NCBI RefSeq assembly: GCF_001427905.1
Contig: NZ_LMEF01000006.1
Coordinates: 1-64,000, forward strand
DNA: 64,000 nucleotides
DNA from: Flavobacterium sp. Root420
GTDB taxonomy: Bacteria; Bacteroidota; Bacteroidia; Flavobacteriales; Flavobacteriaceae
Direction: 5' to 3'
Part shown: positions 8,714 through 17,376 of the stretch, piece after piece
How positions within the stretch are numbered: position 1 is the stretch's first letter
How the letters are laid out: every line of letters starts with the position of its first letter
The notes under the pieces: model-generated
Seen by the model: the letters and a program-made list of their open reading frames with translations, nothing else
What the model was told of the DNA's origin: nothing
Databases searched by the model: none
Program-made: the position numbers and the translations under genes

Positions 8714-8843
8714 ATTTATAAAATTACAAATTATCTGACACAAATTTAGAATATTAGAATAGGCTTTTTGATACAATAAAAGTCAACTTTAGGGTCATTT
8801 AAGACAAAATAATTACATTTGTATAAATCATAAATTAAAGATT

Positions 8844-9809
8844 ATGAGCAAGAAAATAGCTTTAATTGTACCGCATGACTATAAATTATTAAGTATAGCC
8901 GCGATTTTGGAAGTTTTTGAAACCGCTAATAAACTGACAAAAGGAACTGAAAAACCTTTTGAAATTATGATATTTCAATCGACAGAACAGATCGAACAAA
9001 AACATTTATTTGGCTATGAGGTTAATTCGATTGAAACTTCAGATATAAATCTGGAGCTTATTTTGATTCCCGCTTTTACTACAGATAACATGAGTGAAAT
9101 GATTGCGAAGAATAAAAAATTTATTCCGTGGTTGCAAAAACAACATCAGTCCGGAGCTGAATTGGCTAGTTTCTGTACGGGTGCATTTTTGTTTGCGGCA
9201 TCTGGTTTATTAAACGAAAAACTAGCTACTACACATGTTGATGCCTGCAGTGCTTTTACAAAAGCTTTTCCATTGGTAAACTTAAAACCTGAGGAAACAT
9301 TAACAGCCGATGGAAGTTTATACACAAGTGGCGGATCAACCTCATCATTTCATTTACTCATTCTTTTGGTTCAGAAATATTGCGGAAACGAAATTGCGGT
9401 TCAAATAGCCAAAGTATTTTCTATTGATTTAGATCGATACAAACAAAGTTACTTCAGTACTTTCAGACCAAATCATTTACATAATGATACTTTGGTTGCG
9501 ATGCTGCAGCAGAAAATTGAGAATCAATATCATAGCATTGAAAAACTGGAAGAAATTACAAAAGATATTCCGACAAGTGCCAGAAACATGACACGAAGAT
9601 TTAAACAAGTTACCGGAATTCCGCCAATTGAATATTTGCAGAATATTAGAGTGGAGAGTTCTAAGAAATATTTAGAACAAACACAGCTTTCGATTTCAGA
9701 AATTATTGAGAAAACTGGATATAATGATCCAAAAGCTTTCAGAAAAGTATTTTATAAAATGGTCGGTATGAAACCCATTGAATATAGAGAGAAATTTAGA
9801 GTGCAATAA
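8844..9809 (+). CDS. GlxA family transcriptional regulator (DJ-1/PfpI + AraC)
   Basis: A 321-residue regulator. Residues 1-170 form a DJ-1/PfpI-like domain with the elbow cysteine C111 in ASFCTGAFLFA. Residues 220-320 are an AraC DNA-binding domain with two helix-turn-helix units; the second includes GYNDPKAFRKVFYKMVGMKP. It diverges from the VOC/SRPBCC cluster, with 130 bases between, so it probably controls that cluster and itself. A TACATTTG box lies at 8814-8821, 22 bases before the start. The signal it senses cannot be told. Confidence 0.92.
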   Translation: MSKKIALIVPHDYKLLSIAAILEVFETANKLTKGTEKPFEIMIFQSTEQIEQKHLFGYEVNSIETSDINLELILIPAFTTDNMSEMIAKNKKFIPWLQKQHQSGAELASFCTGAFLFAASGLLNEKLATTHVDACSAFTKAFPLVNLKPEETLTADGSLYTSGGSTSSFHLLILLVQKYCGNEIAVQIAKVFSIDLDRYKQSYFSTFRPNHLHNDTLVAMLQQKIENQYHSIEKLEEITKDIPTSARNMTRRFKQVTGIPPIEYLQNIRVESSKKYLEQTQLSISEIIEKTGYNDPKAFRKVFYKMVGMKPIEYREKFRVQ

Positions 9810-9841
9810 AAAGTCCCGATTAAAATCGGGACTTTAGTTTT
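9810..9841 (+). terminator. Rho-independent terminator of the GlxA-type gene
   Basis: An 11-bp perfect stem (AAAGTCCCGAT at 9810-9820, complement 9825-9835) starts right after the stop codon and is followed by a short T tract. A degenerate copy of this segment recurs at 10729-10776. Confidence 0.85.
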
Positions 9842-9853
9842 ATTTACCTGATC

Positions 9854-9985
9854 TCATTTTCGATACTTATTTCGTAAAAACTTAATTAGCAAATACAATA
9901 CATATACAATGATTATTAATCCGATGATATTTATAATTTGCCAAAGAAGTATATGTCCCTCTGAATCTTCAATAACCTCATTCAT
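9854..9985 (-). CDS. Small single-pass membrane protein
   Basis: A 43-residue open reading frame starting MNEVIEDSEGHILLWQIINI. An acidic head is followed by a long hydrophobic span (about residues 13-37) and a basic tail KFLRNKYRK. That charge pattern predicts an inner-membrane protein with a cytoplasmic tail. Similar short acidic-hydrophobic-basic proteins are frequent in Flavobacteria but have no known role. No close partner gene; it lies convergent to the GlxA-type gene, 44 bases beyond its stop. Confidence 0.55.
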   Translation of the reverse strand: MNEVIEDSEGHILLWQIINIIGLIIIVYVLYLLIKFLRNKYRK

Positions 9986-10230
9986 AGCGAAATAGCTTTA
10001 AAAATTATCTTATAAAGATACAAAAAAACTGTATCAATAAAATAAGAAACAGCTATACTAGTAAAAACTGAAAAACTTTAAACCTTTTAAATTTGATCCA
10101 TTCTATTGTGCGCCACTTTAAATAAGTACTATCTTTTTATTTTTTTTCAAATGTTTTTTAAGAACTAAAATTAGCACTCATATACTTTATAATAGTATAT
10201 TTTCTCAGCACTTTGTTTTCACTGTTGATA

Positions 10231-10623
10231 TTACTCACATTGTATAGTTCTGAACATAATATAATCAGCAGAATAATATTTGTTTTCACTTTTGACAAAA
10301 ATATAAAAATAAGGCTGCTTATTAATATTATCATTTTTTATAATCTCTTCGAGTTCACTTCTAGTGGTATTCACTTGTAATTTTTCATTTCTGTCCATTA
10401 GAGGGCGGGGAGAATGAAAAGATACTTTCTTTTTATTTATTACTATTTCAAAATCTGTAATCATTGTTATTCCTTGAACCTTTTTATATGTTGCTCTGTC
10501 AATCTTTTCATTAAATGCAAAAACATATATAGGTCTAGTAGAATCTTCTAGTCTATTAGGTTTTTTTTGTGCAAACGCATTCAAACCTAATGATATTATG
10601 ATTATTAAAAATATGTTTTTCAC
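10231..10623 (-). CDS. Secreted protein of unknown function
   Basis: I start it at the GTG codon at 10623, which gives a clean signal peptide MKNIFLIIIISLGLNAFAQ (first residue read as Met) cut before QKKP. The frame extends to an ATG at 10713, which would bury the signal peptide behind 30 polar residues; that start is the alternative. The mature part is about 110 residues with TRPIYVFAFNEKIDRATYKK and ends YYSADYIMFRTIQCE. No family recognised. It is in an AT-rich patch beside pseudogene remnants and other orphan genes. Confidence 0.55.
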   Translation of the reverse strand: MKNIFLIIIISLGLNAFAQKKPNRLEDSTRPIYVFAFNEKIDRATYKKVQGITMITDFEIVINKKKVSFHSPRPLMDRNEKLQVNTTRSELEEIIKNDNINKQPYFYIFVKSENKYYSADYIMFRTIQCE

Positions 10624-10728
10624 TGTCTTTTTATTTATATTGCAATTGTTTGGGGTTACATTTTTCCATCCTTCATATGTATTTTGAATATCGGCCATTT
10701 TGTTCGCTGTCATTTTGTTCCAAGCAAA

Positions 10729-10776
10729 AATTTAGAGTTCAATAAAAAAGTCCCAATTAAAATCGGGGCCTTTTTG
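10729..10776. repeat. Degenerate copy of the GlxA-type gene 3' end and terminator
   Basis: AAATTTAGAGTTCAATAAAA at 10727-10746, continuing AAGTCCCAATTAAAATCGGG, matches 9792-9830 with few changes. That segment is the last codons, stop and terminator of the GlxA-type regulator. The stem here has lost pairing in the middle. The two copies bracket about 900 bases that include the 43-residue and the secreted protein genes. Confidence 0.6.
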
Positions 10777-10789
10777 TATATATGATACA

Positions 10790-11203
10790 TTACTCATTCT
10801 TTATCTGTCTATGTTTTATAACTAAATAAAAAATGGTGCCAATAATCAGAATTGGTAAAATAAAATAGTAGTAACTGACAAAATAAAAATTTCCCTTAAA
10901 GCGAAGTATGTAAAAATTGTCGAAAATGTAAAAATAAATAAGCAACAAAATACAGATTGTTGCAAAAACTAAATAATTTCTTGTTATTCTTTTTGTTTTC
11001 AAATATGAAATTGGTATTAAAATCTTTATCAAATAAAAAATAGTGCCGATAATAAGAGCCGGTATAACAAGAAAAAAATAACTTATAAGATAATAGGTAT
11101 CATACAAATTTATTGTATAAAAATATTGATTAAAGTAAAAGTAGACAAACAACAAAATGCAGATTGTCACAAAAATAAAATAGTTCTTCGTTAATGTTTT
11201 CAT
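10790..11203 (-). CDS. Membrane protein with internal tandem duplication
   Basis: A 137-residue, very hydrophobic protein built of two similar halves. TKNYFIFVTICILLFVYFYF (about residue 5) matches TRNYLVFATICILLLIYFYI (about residue 74). FFLVIPALIIGTIFYLIK matches YFILPILIIGTIFYLVIK. Each half supplies two membrane spans, giving four in all. The start codon overlaps the stop of an upstream pseudogene in an ATGA arrangement, so the two were once translationally coupled. No family or function recognised. Confidence 0.6.
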   Translation of the reverse strand: MKTLTKNYFIFVTICILLFVYFYFNQYFYTINLYDTYYLISYFFLVIPALIIGTIFYLIKILIPISYLKTKRITRNYLVFATICILLLIYFYIFDNFYILRFKGNFYFVSYYYFILPILIIGTIFYLVIKHRQIKNE

Positions 11204-11581
11204 ATATTTTCATTGTTAAAAAAAGCATTATACATTTTGAAATGACCTAAATATATCCCTTGAAAACTAATATCTTCTAAAATAATATGAATTAGTACTT
11301 GTGGAAATTTTTGATACAATAGTTTGTTTTCAACAATTGTCTCTATATCTAAAATTAAATCTTTCAATTTTTTGGTGTCGACATTTTCTTGTTCTAGCCC
11401 ATTAATTCTTGATTGTGAAAAAAATGGATTAGCTGAATGTTTTATTGGGACAATTACATAATTGAGGGCTTAAGATACTTAAATACAAGGTAGTTGAGTA
11501 TAATTTTCCATTTTCAAAAATATTTAGAAAAAACTTAAAGCATCTATCTTGATAATAAATATTAAATAATACTTTTTTCAT
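11200..11581 (-). pseudogene. Frameshifted orphan gene upstream of the duplicated membrane protein
   Basis: A start at 11581 reads MKKVLFNIYYQDRCFKFFLN and continues to about 11460. The protein then continues in another frame as YVIVPIKHSANPFFSQSRIN and runs to a stop at 11202-11200 after FKMYNAFFNNENI. The span is 382 bases, one more than a multiple of three, which fits a single inserted base near 11455-11475. The intact product would be about 126 residues. No family recognised. The final TGA overlaps the next gene's ATG. Confidence 0.6.
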
Positions 11582-11584
11582 GTT

Positions 11585-11761
11585 CTAAATTTTACAAGGT
11601 TTTCCAATTGCAGTTGATTTCCTGATGTTCCACCATATAGATTCAGCTACGTATCTTGCTTCAATTCTTATGTAATCTTTACTTCCTTTAGGGAAAGTTT
11701 CATAATAGACAGGTAATAATTGTAAAAACAAATATGAAATAATTTTTCAAAGTAATTTCAT
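11585..11761 (-). pseudogene. Remnant of a small gene with an in-frame stop
   Basis: From an ATG at 11761 the frame reads MKLL, a TGA stop, then KIISYLFLQLLPVYYETFPK and on to AIGKPCKI with a stop at 11585-11587. The 54 residues after the stop look like real protein. It lies just downstream of the paralogue pair on the same strand. It may be the 3' part of a gene otherwise lost. Origin unknown. Confidence 0.4.
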
Positions 11762-11785
11762 TTTACTTCAACTACCGATCATAAT

Positions 11786-12577
11786 TTAATCTTCCATTAC
11801 AGTAAAAGGTTCTACTTTTATATATTCATTTTTACCACTAGTTAAATAAATGACATAATCCTTTAGAAATTTCATAAAATATACTTCAGATAATTTATGT
11901 AAATCATTTTCATTATAAAATCTTGAAGCTCGTACATACTTTTTAAGAGAAAGTATTTCATTTGGTTTTAAATTATTAATTCTCTCTAATTCTTGAAAAT
12001 AGAAAACTTCACTTTTACTGCTATCTTTAATTAAATAGATAGAAGAACCGTTATTTAGGTCTTTTGATTTATAAACATATTCATTGTCCAATTTAAAAAA
12101 AAGAGTGTCTTTCATCTTATTTTCTATAGACTTATCCCCTTGACGTATAGGGAAATATGAGTAATATAGTAATTGTCTGGGACTGATAAACTCATCTCCA
12201 TTAACAAAAAATATAGTATACTTATTGGTTAAAGAATCTTGTAACTTTCTTTCGTCTACTATTTTGTTATATTTACCATCCAGGTAAAACTTTCTATTTT
12301 CAATAAAATCTTTTATTGAGAGAATTATTTTTGGTTTTAAACCTTTTGTTAAAAATCCATCTCCAATAAAAAATACATAACCATTTGTTTTTGTATGTTT
12401 TATCTGCTCTTTTTCATATTCAACCTTATCCCAGTACGTTTTTTGAGATAGATTTGAAGTTATTGTAGGCGAAATAGTATAATATTTGTCAATATTAAAA
12501 AAAAGCGTGTCTTTTTTCTTTTGTGCTTTTAAGCCAGAGATAAAAAAGAATAAGGTTGTTAGAAAAAATATTTTCAT
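11786..12577 (-). CDS. Secreted protein of unknown function, paralogue 2
   Basis: A 263-residue protein with a signal peptide (residues 1-18, ending GLKAQ). The mature part has two similar halves. KDTLFFNID (22-30), LSIKDFIENRKFYLDG (86-101) and YTIFFVNGDEFI in the first half correspond to KDTLFFKLD (156-164), LSLKKYVRASRFYNE (209-223) and DYVIYLTSGKNEYI in the second. It is about 65 percent like the next gene by eye and lies three bases after it. No family recognised; a role outside the cytoplasm is likely. Confidence 0.75.
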   Translation of the reverse strand: MKIFFLTTLFFFISGLKAQKKKDTLFFNIDKYYTISPTITSNLSQKTYWDKVEYEKEQIKHTKTNGYVFFIGDGFLTKGLKPKIILSIKDFIENRKFYLDGKYNKIVDERKLQDSLTNKYTIFFVNGDEFISPRQLLYYSYFPIRQGDKSIENKMKDTLFFKLDNEYVYKSKDLNNGSSIYLIKDSSKSEVFYFQELERINNLKPNEILSLKKYVRASRFYNENDLHKLSEVYFMKFLKDYVIYLTSGKNEYIKVEPFTVMED

Positions 12578-12580
12578 GAT

Positions 12581-13387
12581 TTAATCTTCAATTACAACTG
12601 AGGGTTCAACTTTTAAGTATTCCCTTTTGTTATTAACTAGATAAATAACATAATCAGACATGAACTTCATTAGATACATCTCATTCAATTTATGCGATTT
12701 ATTTTCATCATAAAATCTTGAAGATCTTATGAAATCTTTAAGTGAAAGTACTTCTCCAGGCTTCAATGCTTTTACTTTTGCTAATTCTTTAAAAAAGAAA
12801 ACTTCATCTTTGCTGTTATCTTTAATTAAATAATCTATTGAAATATATTTTGATTTATAACCATCTTTTGGCTTATATACATAATCATTATCTAACTTGA
12901 AATAAAGAGTATCTTTTATTATGTTTTGAATGTCTTTATCACCTTCCCTTAAGGGATAATAAGAATGATATTCGAGTACTCTGGGACTAATGAATTTATC
13001 TCCATTAACAAAAAATATTTTATATTTATCTGTTAGCGAATCTTTAAGCTTTCCTTCATCAACTATTTTATTATATTTCCCATCAAGATAAAATTTTCTG
13101 TTTTCGATATAGTCTTTTATAGATAGAATTTTTTTAGGCTTTAACCCTGTAGTTAAAATTCCATCACCTATGAAATAAATATAACCATTAGTATTTGTAT
13201 GTCGCATTAATTCTTTTTGTAATTCAATAATTTCCAAATAATTTTTATTTATAAGATTTGGTATAATGCTAGGTGATATGGTGTAATACTTATCGAGATT
13301 AAAAAATAGAGTATCTTTTTCTTTTTCTTGTCCTTTTAATATAGTGATTAAGAAAAAGAATATTATTAAAAAAACAGATTTTTTCAT
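12581..13387 (-). CDS. Secreted protein of unknown function, paralogue 1
   Basis: Started at the Met at 13387, which gives a signal peptide MKKSVFLIIFFFLITILKGQ; the frame extends to 13417, but that would overlap the upstream gene's stop region. The 268-residue product is a tandem paralogue of the protein at 11786-12577 with the same two-half build. KDTLFFNLDKYYTISP near the start corresponds to KDTLYFKLDNDYVYKP later. It follows the HExxH lipoprotein gene by 19 bases, so the three genes form one transcript. Confidence 0.75.
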   Translation of the reverse strand: MKKSVFLIIFFFLITILKGQEKEKDTLFFNLDKYYTISPSIIPNLINKNYLEIIELQKELMRHTNTNGYIYFIGDGILTTGLKPKKILSIKDYIENRKFYLDGKYNKIVDEGKLKDSLTDKYKIFFVNGDKFISPRVLEYHSYYPLREGDKDIQNIIKDTLYFKLDNDYVYKPKDGYKSKYISIDYLIKDNSKDEVFFFKELAKVKALKPGEVLSLKDFIRSSRFYDENKSHKLNEMYLMKFMSDYVIYLVNNKREYLKVEPSVVIED

Positions 13388-13406
13388 AATTAAATAATTT
13401 AAAATA

Positions 13407-14861
13407 TTAATCAACACAAGGAACCATTTTACTTAATTTAGTAGCTCTATTGGCCAGATTTTCAATTGCAGCTTTTTTATCAGCTGTCAAATCTGTCCAA
13501 GCTTTAACATTCTCAAGTCTTAAACCTCCCCAAGCTAATGCCTCATAAAAAGCATCACTAGGATTTTCTCCATAATAAGCAATATATTTGTTATAATCAT
13601 CTATAAGAACTGTTTTATGAAATTCTTTTAGGGCTGTTTTCATACTATTTATATATAATGCAGCCATAACTCCATGCTGATTTTCATACATTTTTAAAAC
13701 TTTTGCAAAATCTGTTGCTTCAGCAAATTCCTTGGTGAATGTCTTACTATGAAGATCCGCATGAATATATTCGTGCAAAATGGTTCTTACGATATCTAAA
13801 GCAGAATTCTCATTTGTTTTAGACGTGCTGATTTCTATAAGTATTTCTCTCTTACCTTTTTCTGCTAAAGTATGCCCGTTGATTTCTATAATATTTCCTG
13901 TTGCATCTTTTGAAGTAATCTTGTCTACAGAAACGATTTTTATATCAAATTCTGAATTTTTTCCTTCAAAATTAATTAATATTTTTTGCACAAAAGAATC
14001 TCCATTTTTAGTAAGTAAATCATTTAAGCATTTTGCTTTCCCTGTTAGCTCATTAAAAATTTGAGGTGCAGCAATTTCTCCATTAATTCCTCCAGAACTA
14101 GCTTTAAAATTATAAAGTTCAATTCTTTGATTAAATACATCACTTTTATCCGCTATACCATCGCAAGGATAAGGCATAATACTACTTGTCCTTGTTGTCG
14201 TTGTACCAACATAATTGATTGCTATTATTTTATCTCCAACAGTCCAAACATCATAACGAGAAATAGTTTGATCGATAATTACCGTATAATTTCCTCCGCA
14301 CTGGGGCATTTTATTGGTAGCATCAGATTTGGTTATAAAAGCATTAATACTTTCTGCCAAAACATCTAGATTATTGTTTTCTGAAATATTTCTGGCTCTT
14401 CCTTTATATATTGCTACTGATCCTAAATTTTCTCCATTTAAGAGAAATACATTTAATGTCCCTGTAAAACCATTTAGTTTTGTAATAGTTTCTGGATAAA
14501 CATCACTTTCTTTATTCGTATAGACTTCTATAAAATAGGAATGTAATTTTCCTTCTGACTCAATTGTAACAATTTGATATTTTAAATGATTCTCTAAAAA
14601 ATCAGATTCGAGTGTACTTACTGCTTTTTCATAAGCTGAAATCTCAGAAATTTTAAAATTACCTTTCTCTGTTTTTTTTACACTTTCCCAATTTACTGCT
14701 ACATTTTCAGAAATATTTATATTCGAAAATTTGTTGAGTTCTAAATCATTTTTGAAATGTGTGACATTTTGGCTTTCATTATTCGTCTCAGAATTTTCTT
14801 CACAAGATACCAAAATCATCAATAGTAATAAATATACAGAATACTTTAAAATTTGGCTCAT
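13407..14861 (-). CDS. Lipoprotein with HExxH motif (putative zinc peptidase)
   Basis: A 484-residue protein with a lipoprotein signal, LLLLMILVSC, and lipidated C20. The N-terminal 160 residues resemble strands of an extracytoplasmic domain; the middle holds GGNYTVIIDQTISRYDVWTV. HEYIH at 363-367 lies in a helix that starts DIVRTILHEYIHADLHS, the form of a zincin active site. A later EALAWGG might supply the third ligand. No family identified. It is the first gene of an orphan set of three, so the paralogue pair downstream may be partners or substrates. Confidence 0.7.
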   Translation of the reverse strand: MSQILKYSVYLLLLMILVSCEENSETNNESQNVTHFKNDLELNKFSNINISENVAVNWESVKKTEKGNFKISEISAYEKAVSTLESDFLENHLKYQIVTIESEGKLHSYFIEVYTNKESDVYPETITKLNGFTGTLNVFLLNGENLGSVAIYKGRARNISENNNLDVLAESINAFITKSDATNKMPQCGGNYTVIIDQTISRYDVWTVGDKIIAINYVGTTTTRTSSIMPYPCDGIADKSDVFNQRIELYNFKASSGGINGEIAAPQIFNELTGKAKCLNDLLTKNGDSFVQKILINFEGKNSEFDIKIVSVDKITSKDATGNIIEINGHTLAEKGKREILIEISTSKTNENSALDIVRTILHEYIHADLHSKTFTKEFAEATDFAKVLKMYENQHGVMAALYINSMKTALKEFHKTVLIDDYNKYIAYYGENPSDAFYEALAWGGLRLENVKAWTDLTADKKAAIENLANRATKLSKMVPCVD

Positions 14862-14956
14862 AGTTATAAATTAATAGATATTTGCCAAATATATATTTAA
14901 ATCCCAAATAAAAACACAAAAAAGTAGGAAAAATATTAAACATAATTTTCTTTTAT

Positions 14957-14986
14957 AAAAAAAACCTGCCGTTACAGGCAGGTTTT
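14957..14986 (-). terminator. Terminator of clpX
   Basis: A 10-bp perfect stem AAAACCTGCC (14961-14970) and complement (14977-14986) has a six-base loop. The plus-strand A-run at 14957-14964 gives the T-run on the minus strand, 53 bases after the clpX stop. Confidence 0.85.
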
Positions 14987-15039
14987 CTATTATTAATGTT
15001 TGTCAAAGTTTAAACTTTAACAATATAGTATAGGAGAGT

Positions 15040-16272
15040 TTACGAAGCAATTTCCATTCGCTTCAATAAGTTTTTACTTAAAGTATGTTTTGCATAATCT
15101 TCATCAATTACAAGAACTTTGTCGTCTGAACTTGGCAATTCATACATGGCATCAGTTAAAATTGCTTCACATAATGAACGCAATCCACGAGCACCTAATT
15201 TGTATTCAAGAGCTTTGTCAACAATAAAATCTAATGCTTCATCTGTAATTGTAAACTCAACATCATCCATTAAGAATAATTTTTGATATTGTTTTATCAA
15301 TGCATTTTTCGGTTGAGTCAAAATCGCACGCAAAGTTTCTTTATCTAAAGGATCCATGTGTGTCAATACTGGTAAACGACCAATTATCTCCGGAATCAAT
15401 CCAAAATCTTTAATATCCTTTGGAATAATATATTGCAATAAATTGTCTTTGTCGATGTTGTCTACATTTTTAGATGTAGAATATCCAACTGCCTGACGAT
15501 TTAAACGTTTTGAAATAATACGTTCAACTCCATCAAAAGCTCCACCGGCAATAAACAAAATATTCTGCGTATTTACCTCAACAAATTTTTGGTCCGGATG
15601 TTTACGTCCTCCTTTTGGTGGCACGTTAACAACAGTTCCTTCTAATAATTTCAATAAAGCTTGTTGAACCCCTTCACCAGAAACGTCACGAGTTATAGAT
15701 GGATTATCGCTCTTACGGGCAATTTTATCAATTTCATCAATAAATACAATTCCTCTTTCCGCTTTGGCTACATCATAATCAGCAGCTTGTAGCAAACGTG
15801 TCAAAATACTTTCAACGTCTTCTCCTACATAACCAGCTTCTGTTAATACGGTTGCATCAACAATAGCCAAAGGAACGTCTAACATTTTGGCAATAGTTTT
15901 AGCTACCAATGTTTTTCCGGTTCCGGTTTGCCCTACCATAATGATATTACTTTTTTCAATCTCTACTTCATCGTCTAGTTGCTGTTGCATTAAACGTTTG
16001 TAGTGATTGTAAACCGCCACCGACATTACTTTTTTTGTCTGATCCTGACCAATAACATATTGATCCAGGAAAGCTCTGATTTCTTTTGGTTTCTTTAAAA
16101 TTAAATCACCAACCAATTTCGCGCTTCCGCTTGATTTTAATTCTTCTAATACAATTCCGTGTGCCTGTTCAATACACTTATCACAGATATGTGCATTAAT
16201 ACCTGCAATCAATAAATTAGTTTCTGGCTTTTTTCTTCCACAAAACGAACATTCTAATACTACTTTAGCCAT
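15040..16272 (-). CDS. clpX: ATP-dependent Clp protease ATP-binding subunit ClpX
   Basis: AAA+ unfoldase that feeds tagged proteins into ClpP. The 410-residue protein has the N-terminal zinc finger (C8, C11, C30, C33) that binds adaptors and substrates. Walker A GQTGTGKT is at 114-121, pore loop GYVGED at 147-152 and Walker B IVFIDEID at 175-182. An IGF-type loop for docking ClpP is expected in the [10 protein letters not shown] region, where the exact IGF triplet is not obvious. Length and order are standard. It lies downstream of clpP, 165 bases away. Confidence 0.98.
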   Translation of the reverse strand: MAKVVLECSFCGRKKPETNLLIAGINAHICDKCIEQAHGIVLEELKSSGSAKLVGDLILKKPKEIRAFLDQYVIGQDQTKKVMSVAVYNHYKRLMQQQLDDEVEIEKSNIIMVGQTGTGKTLVAKTIAKMLDVPLAIVDATVLTEAGYVGEDVESILTRLLQAADYDVAKAERGIVFIDEIDKIARKSDNPSITRDVSGEGVQQALLKLLEGTVVNVPPKGGRKHPDQKFVEVNTQNILFIAGGAFDGVERIISKRLNRQAVGYSTSKNVDNIDKDNLLQYIIPKDIKDFGLIPEIIGRLPVLTHMDPLDKETLRAILTQPKNALIKQYQKLFLMDDVEFTITDEALDFIVDKALEYKLGARGLRSLCEAILTDAMYELPSSDDKVLVIDEDYAKHTLSKNLLKRMEIAS

Positions 16273-16380
16273 TCTCTTTTAGTTACTAAGCGGCAAAGTT
16301 ACTAAGTTTTTGAGATTTATTGCTAAAACCTCAAAAACTTAGCAACCTATTAACTTATTTTTTGTTTCAAGTTTTATTTT

Positions 16381-16436
16381 GTTTCAGGTTTCAGGTTAAC
16401 CGCAGCAACCTGAAACTTGAAACTTGAAACTTTTTT
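16381..16436. repeat. Imperfect palindrome with GTTTCAGGTT / AACTTGAAAC words
   Basis: Between clpP and clpX, GTTTCAGGTTTCAGGTT at 16381-16397 can pair with AACCTGAAACTTGAAAC at 16407-16423. Further AACTTGAAAC copies and a T-run follow at 16414-16436. As a plus-strand hairpin it looks like a terminator, yet no plus-strand gene precedes it. It more likely belongs to a dispersed flavobacterial repeat. Confidence 0.5.
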
Positions 16437-16437
16437 A

Positions 16438-17112
16438 TTAGCTTCTTCTCAACACTTCATCAATCATTCCGTATTCTTTTGCTTCGTCAGCTTTCATCCA
16501 GTAATCACGCTCACTGTCTTTGTGCACTTTATCAAAAGTTTGTCCTGAATGTTGAGAAATGATATGATACAATTCATCTTTCAGTTTCAACATTTCACGT
16601 AAGTTGATTTCCATATCAGTTGCAACACCTTGTGCTCCTCCTGATGGCTGGTGAATCATTACTCTTGAATGTGGCAAAGCCGAACGTTTTCCTGCAGCTC
16701 CTGCACATAATAATACAGCTCCCATTGAAGCTGCCATTCCTGTACAAATTGTCGCAACATCTGGTTTGATGTATTGCATTGTATCGTAAATTCCTAATCC
16801 TGCGTAAACGCTTCCTCCAGGAGAATTTAGATAAATTTGAATATCTTTTGATGCATCAGCACTTTCTAAAAATAATAACTGAGCCTGAACGATATTCGCG
16901 ATTTGGTCGTCGATACCAGTTCCTAAAAAGATAATTCTGTCCATCATTAATCTTGAAAATACATCTAATTGAGAAACATTCAACTGACGCTCTTCAATAA
17001 TGTATGGAGTCATGTTAGTTGGGTTCATCGCAGCTACGATTTTATCGTAATACATTGCGTTTACTCCCTGGTGCTTTGTAGCAAATTTTTTGAATTCTTT
17101 ACCGTAGTTCAT
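16438..17112 (-). CDS. clpP: ATP-dependent Clp protease proteolytic subunit ClpP
   Basis: Serine peptidase that forms the two-ring degradation chamber with ClpX. The 224-residue protein has the catalytic triad S129 (in GMAASMGAVL), H154 (in VMIHQPSGGA) and D203. S129 to H154 is 25 residues apart as in E. coli ClpP. The first 25 residues may be a propeptide. It sits between tig and clpX, the usual tig-clpP-clpX order. Its leader carries a structured element at 17205-17345. Confidence 0.98.
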   Translation of the reverse strand: MNYGKEFKKFATKHQGVNAMYYDKIVAAMNPTNMTPYIIEERQLNVSQLDVFSRLMMDRIIFLGTGIDDQIANIVQAQLLFLESADASKDIQIYLNSPGGSVYAGLGIYDTMQYIKPDVATICTGMAASMGAVLLCAGAAGKRSALPHSRVMIHQPSGGAQGVATDMEINLREMLKLKDELYHIISQHSGQTFDKVHKDSERDYWMKADEAKEYGMIDEVLRRS

Positions 17113-17204
17113 ATTTAAAGTGTTCTAAGTTTTACGTTATATCTGTATATTCTTCCATCAAAGGTTATACCTCTTTATAAAGGATGTCAATTTGTCTTAT
17201 TTCT

Positions 17205-17345
17205 AGCCCAGATAGTAGTGAAAAGCTTTTTGAAATGACAACTATTTTTTGTTGGTAAAAAAAAGCGACCGGAGGAAGCTCTTTTTTTGCCTTACAAAAA
17301 AAGGCAGGCATGAAAAAACTTGTAACGGATAGCTGGATTAGCTCC
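17205..17345 (-). ncRNA. Second Flavo-1-like structured element, in the clpP leader
   Basis: Read on the minus strand: GGAGCTAATCCAGCTATCCG, an AAG tract, a GCC hairpin pairing with GGC, then AGAGCTTCCTCCGGTCGC, a second A/T-rich stem, and CTTTTCACTACTATCTGGGC. The shared order (CTAT.CG, hairpin, CTCCGG, T-rich stem, CACT-CTATC) links it to the element at 4745-4840. It lies between the tig terminator and the clpP start, so it would be in the clpP 5' UTR. The reading frame across it (17165-17386) is not credible. The Flavo-1 name is from memory. Confidence 0.5.
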
Positions 17346-17376
17346 TGAAAAGTAATCAAAAATAAATTAAAACAAA

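Noticed and set aside
7868..8738. Several plus-strand frames of 95-119 codons across the VOC/SRPBCC genes
   Set aside because: They lie fully antisense to well-supported genes and show no domain features.
13780..14499. Plus-strand frames over the HExxH lipoprotein gene
   Set aside because: Antisense to a gene with a clear lipobox and coding pattern; no features of their own.
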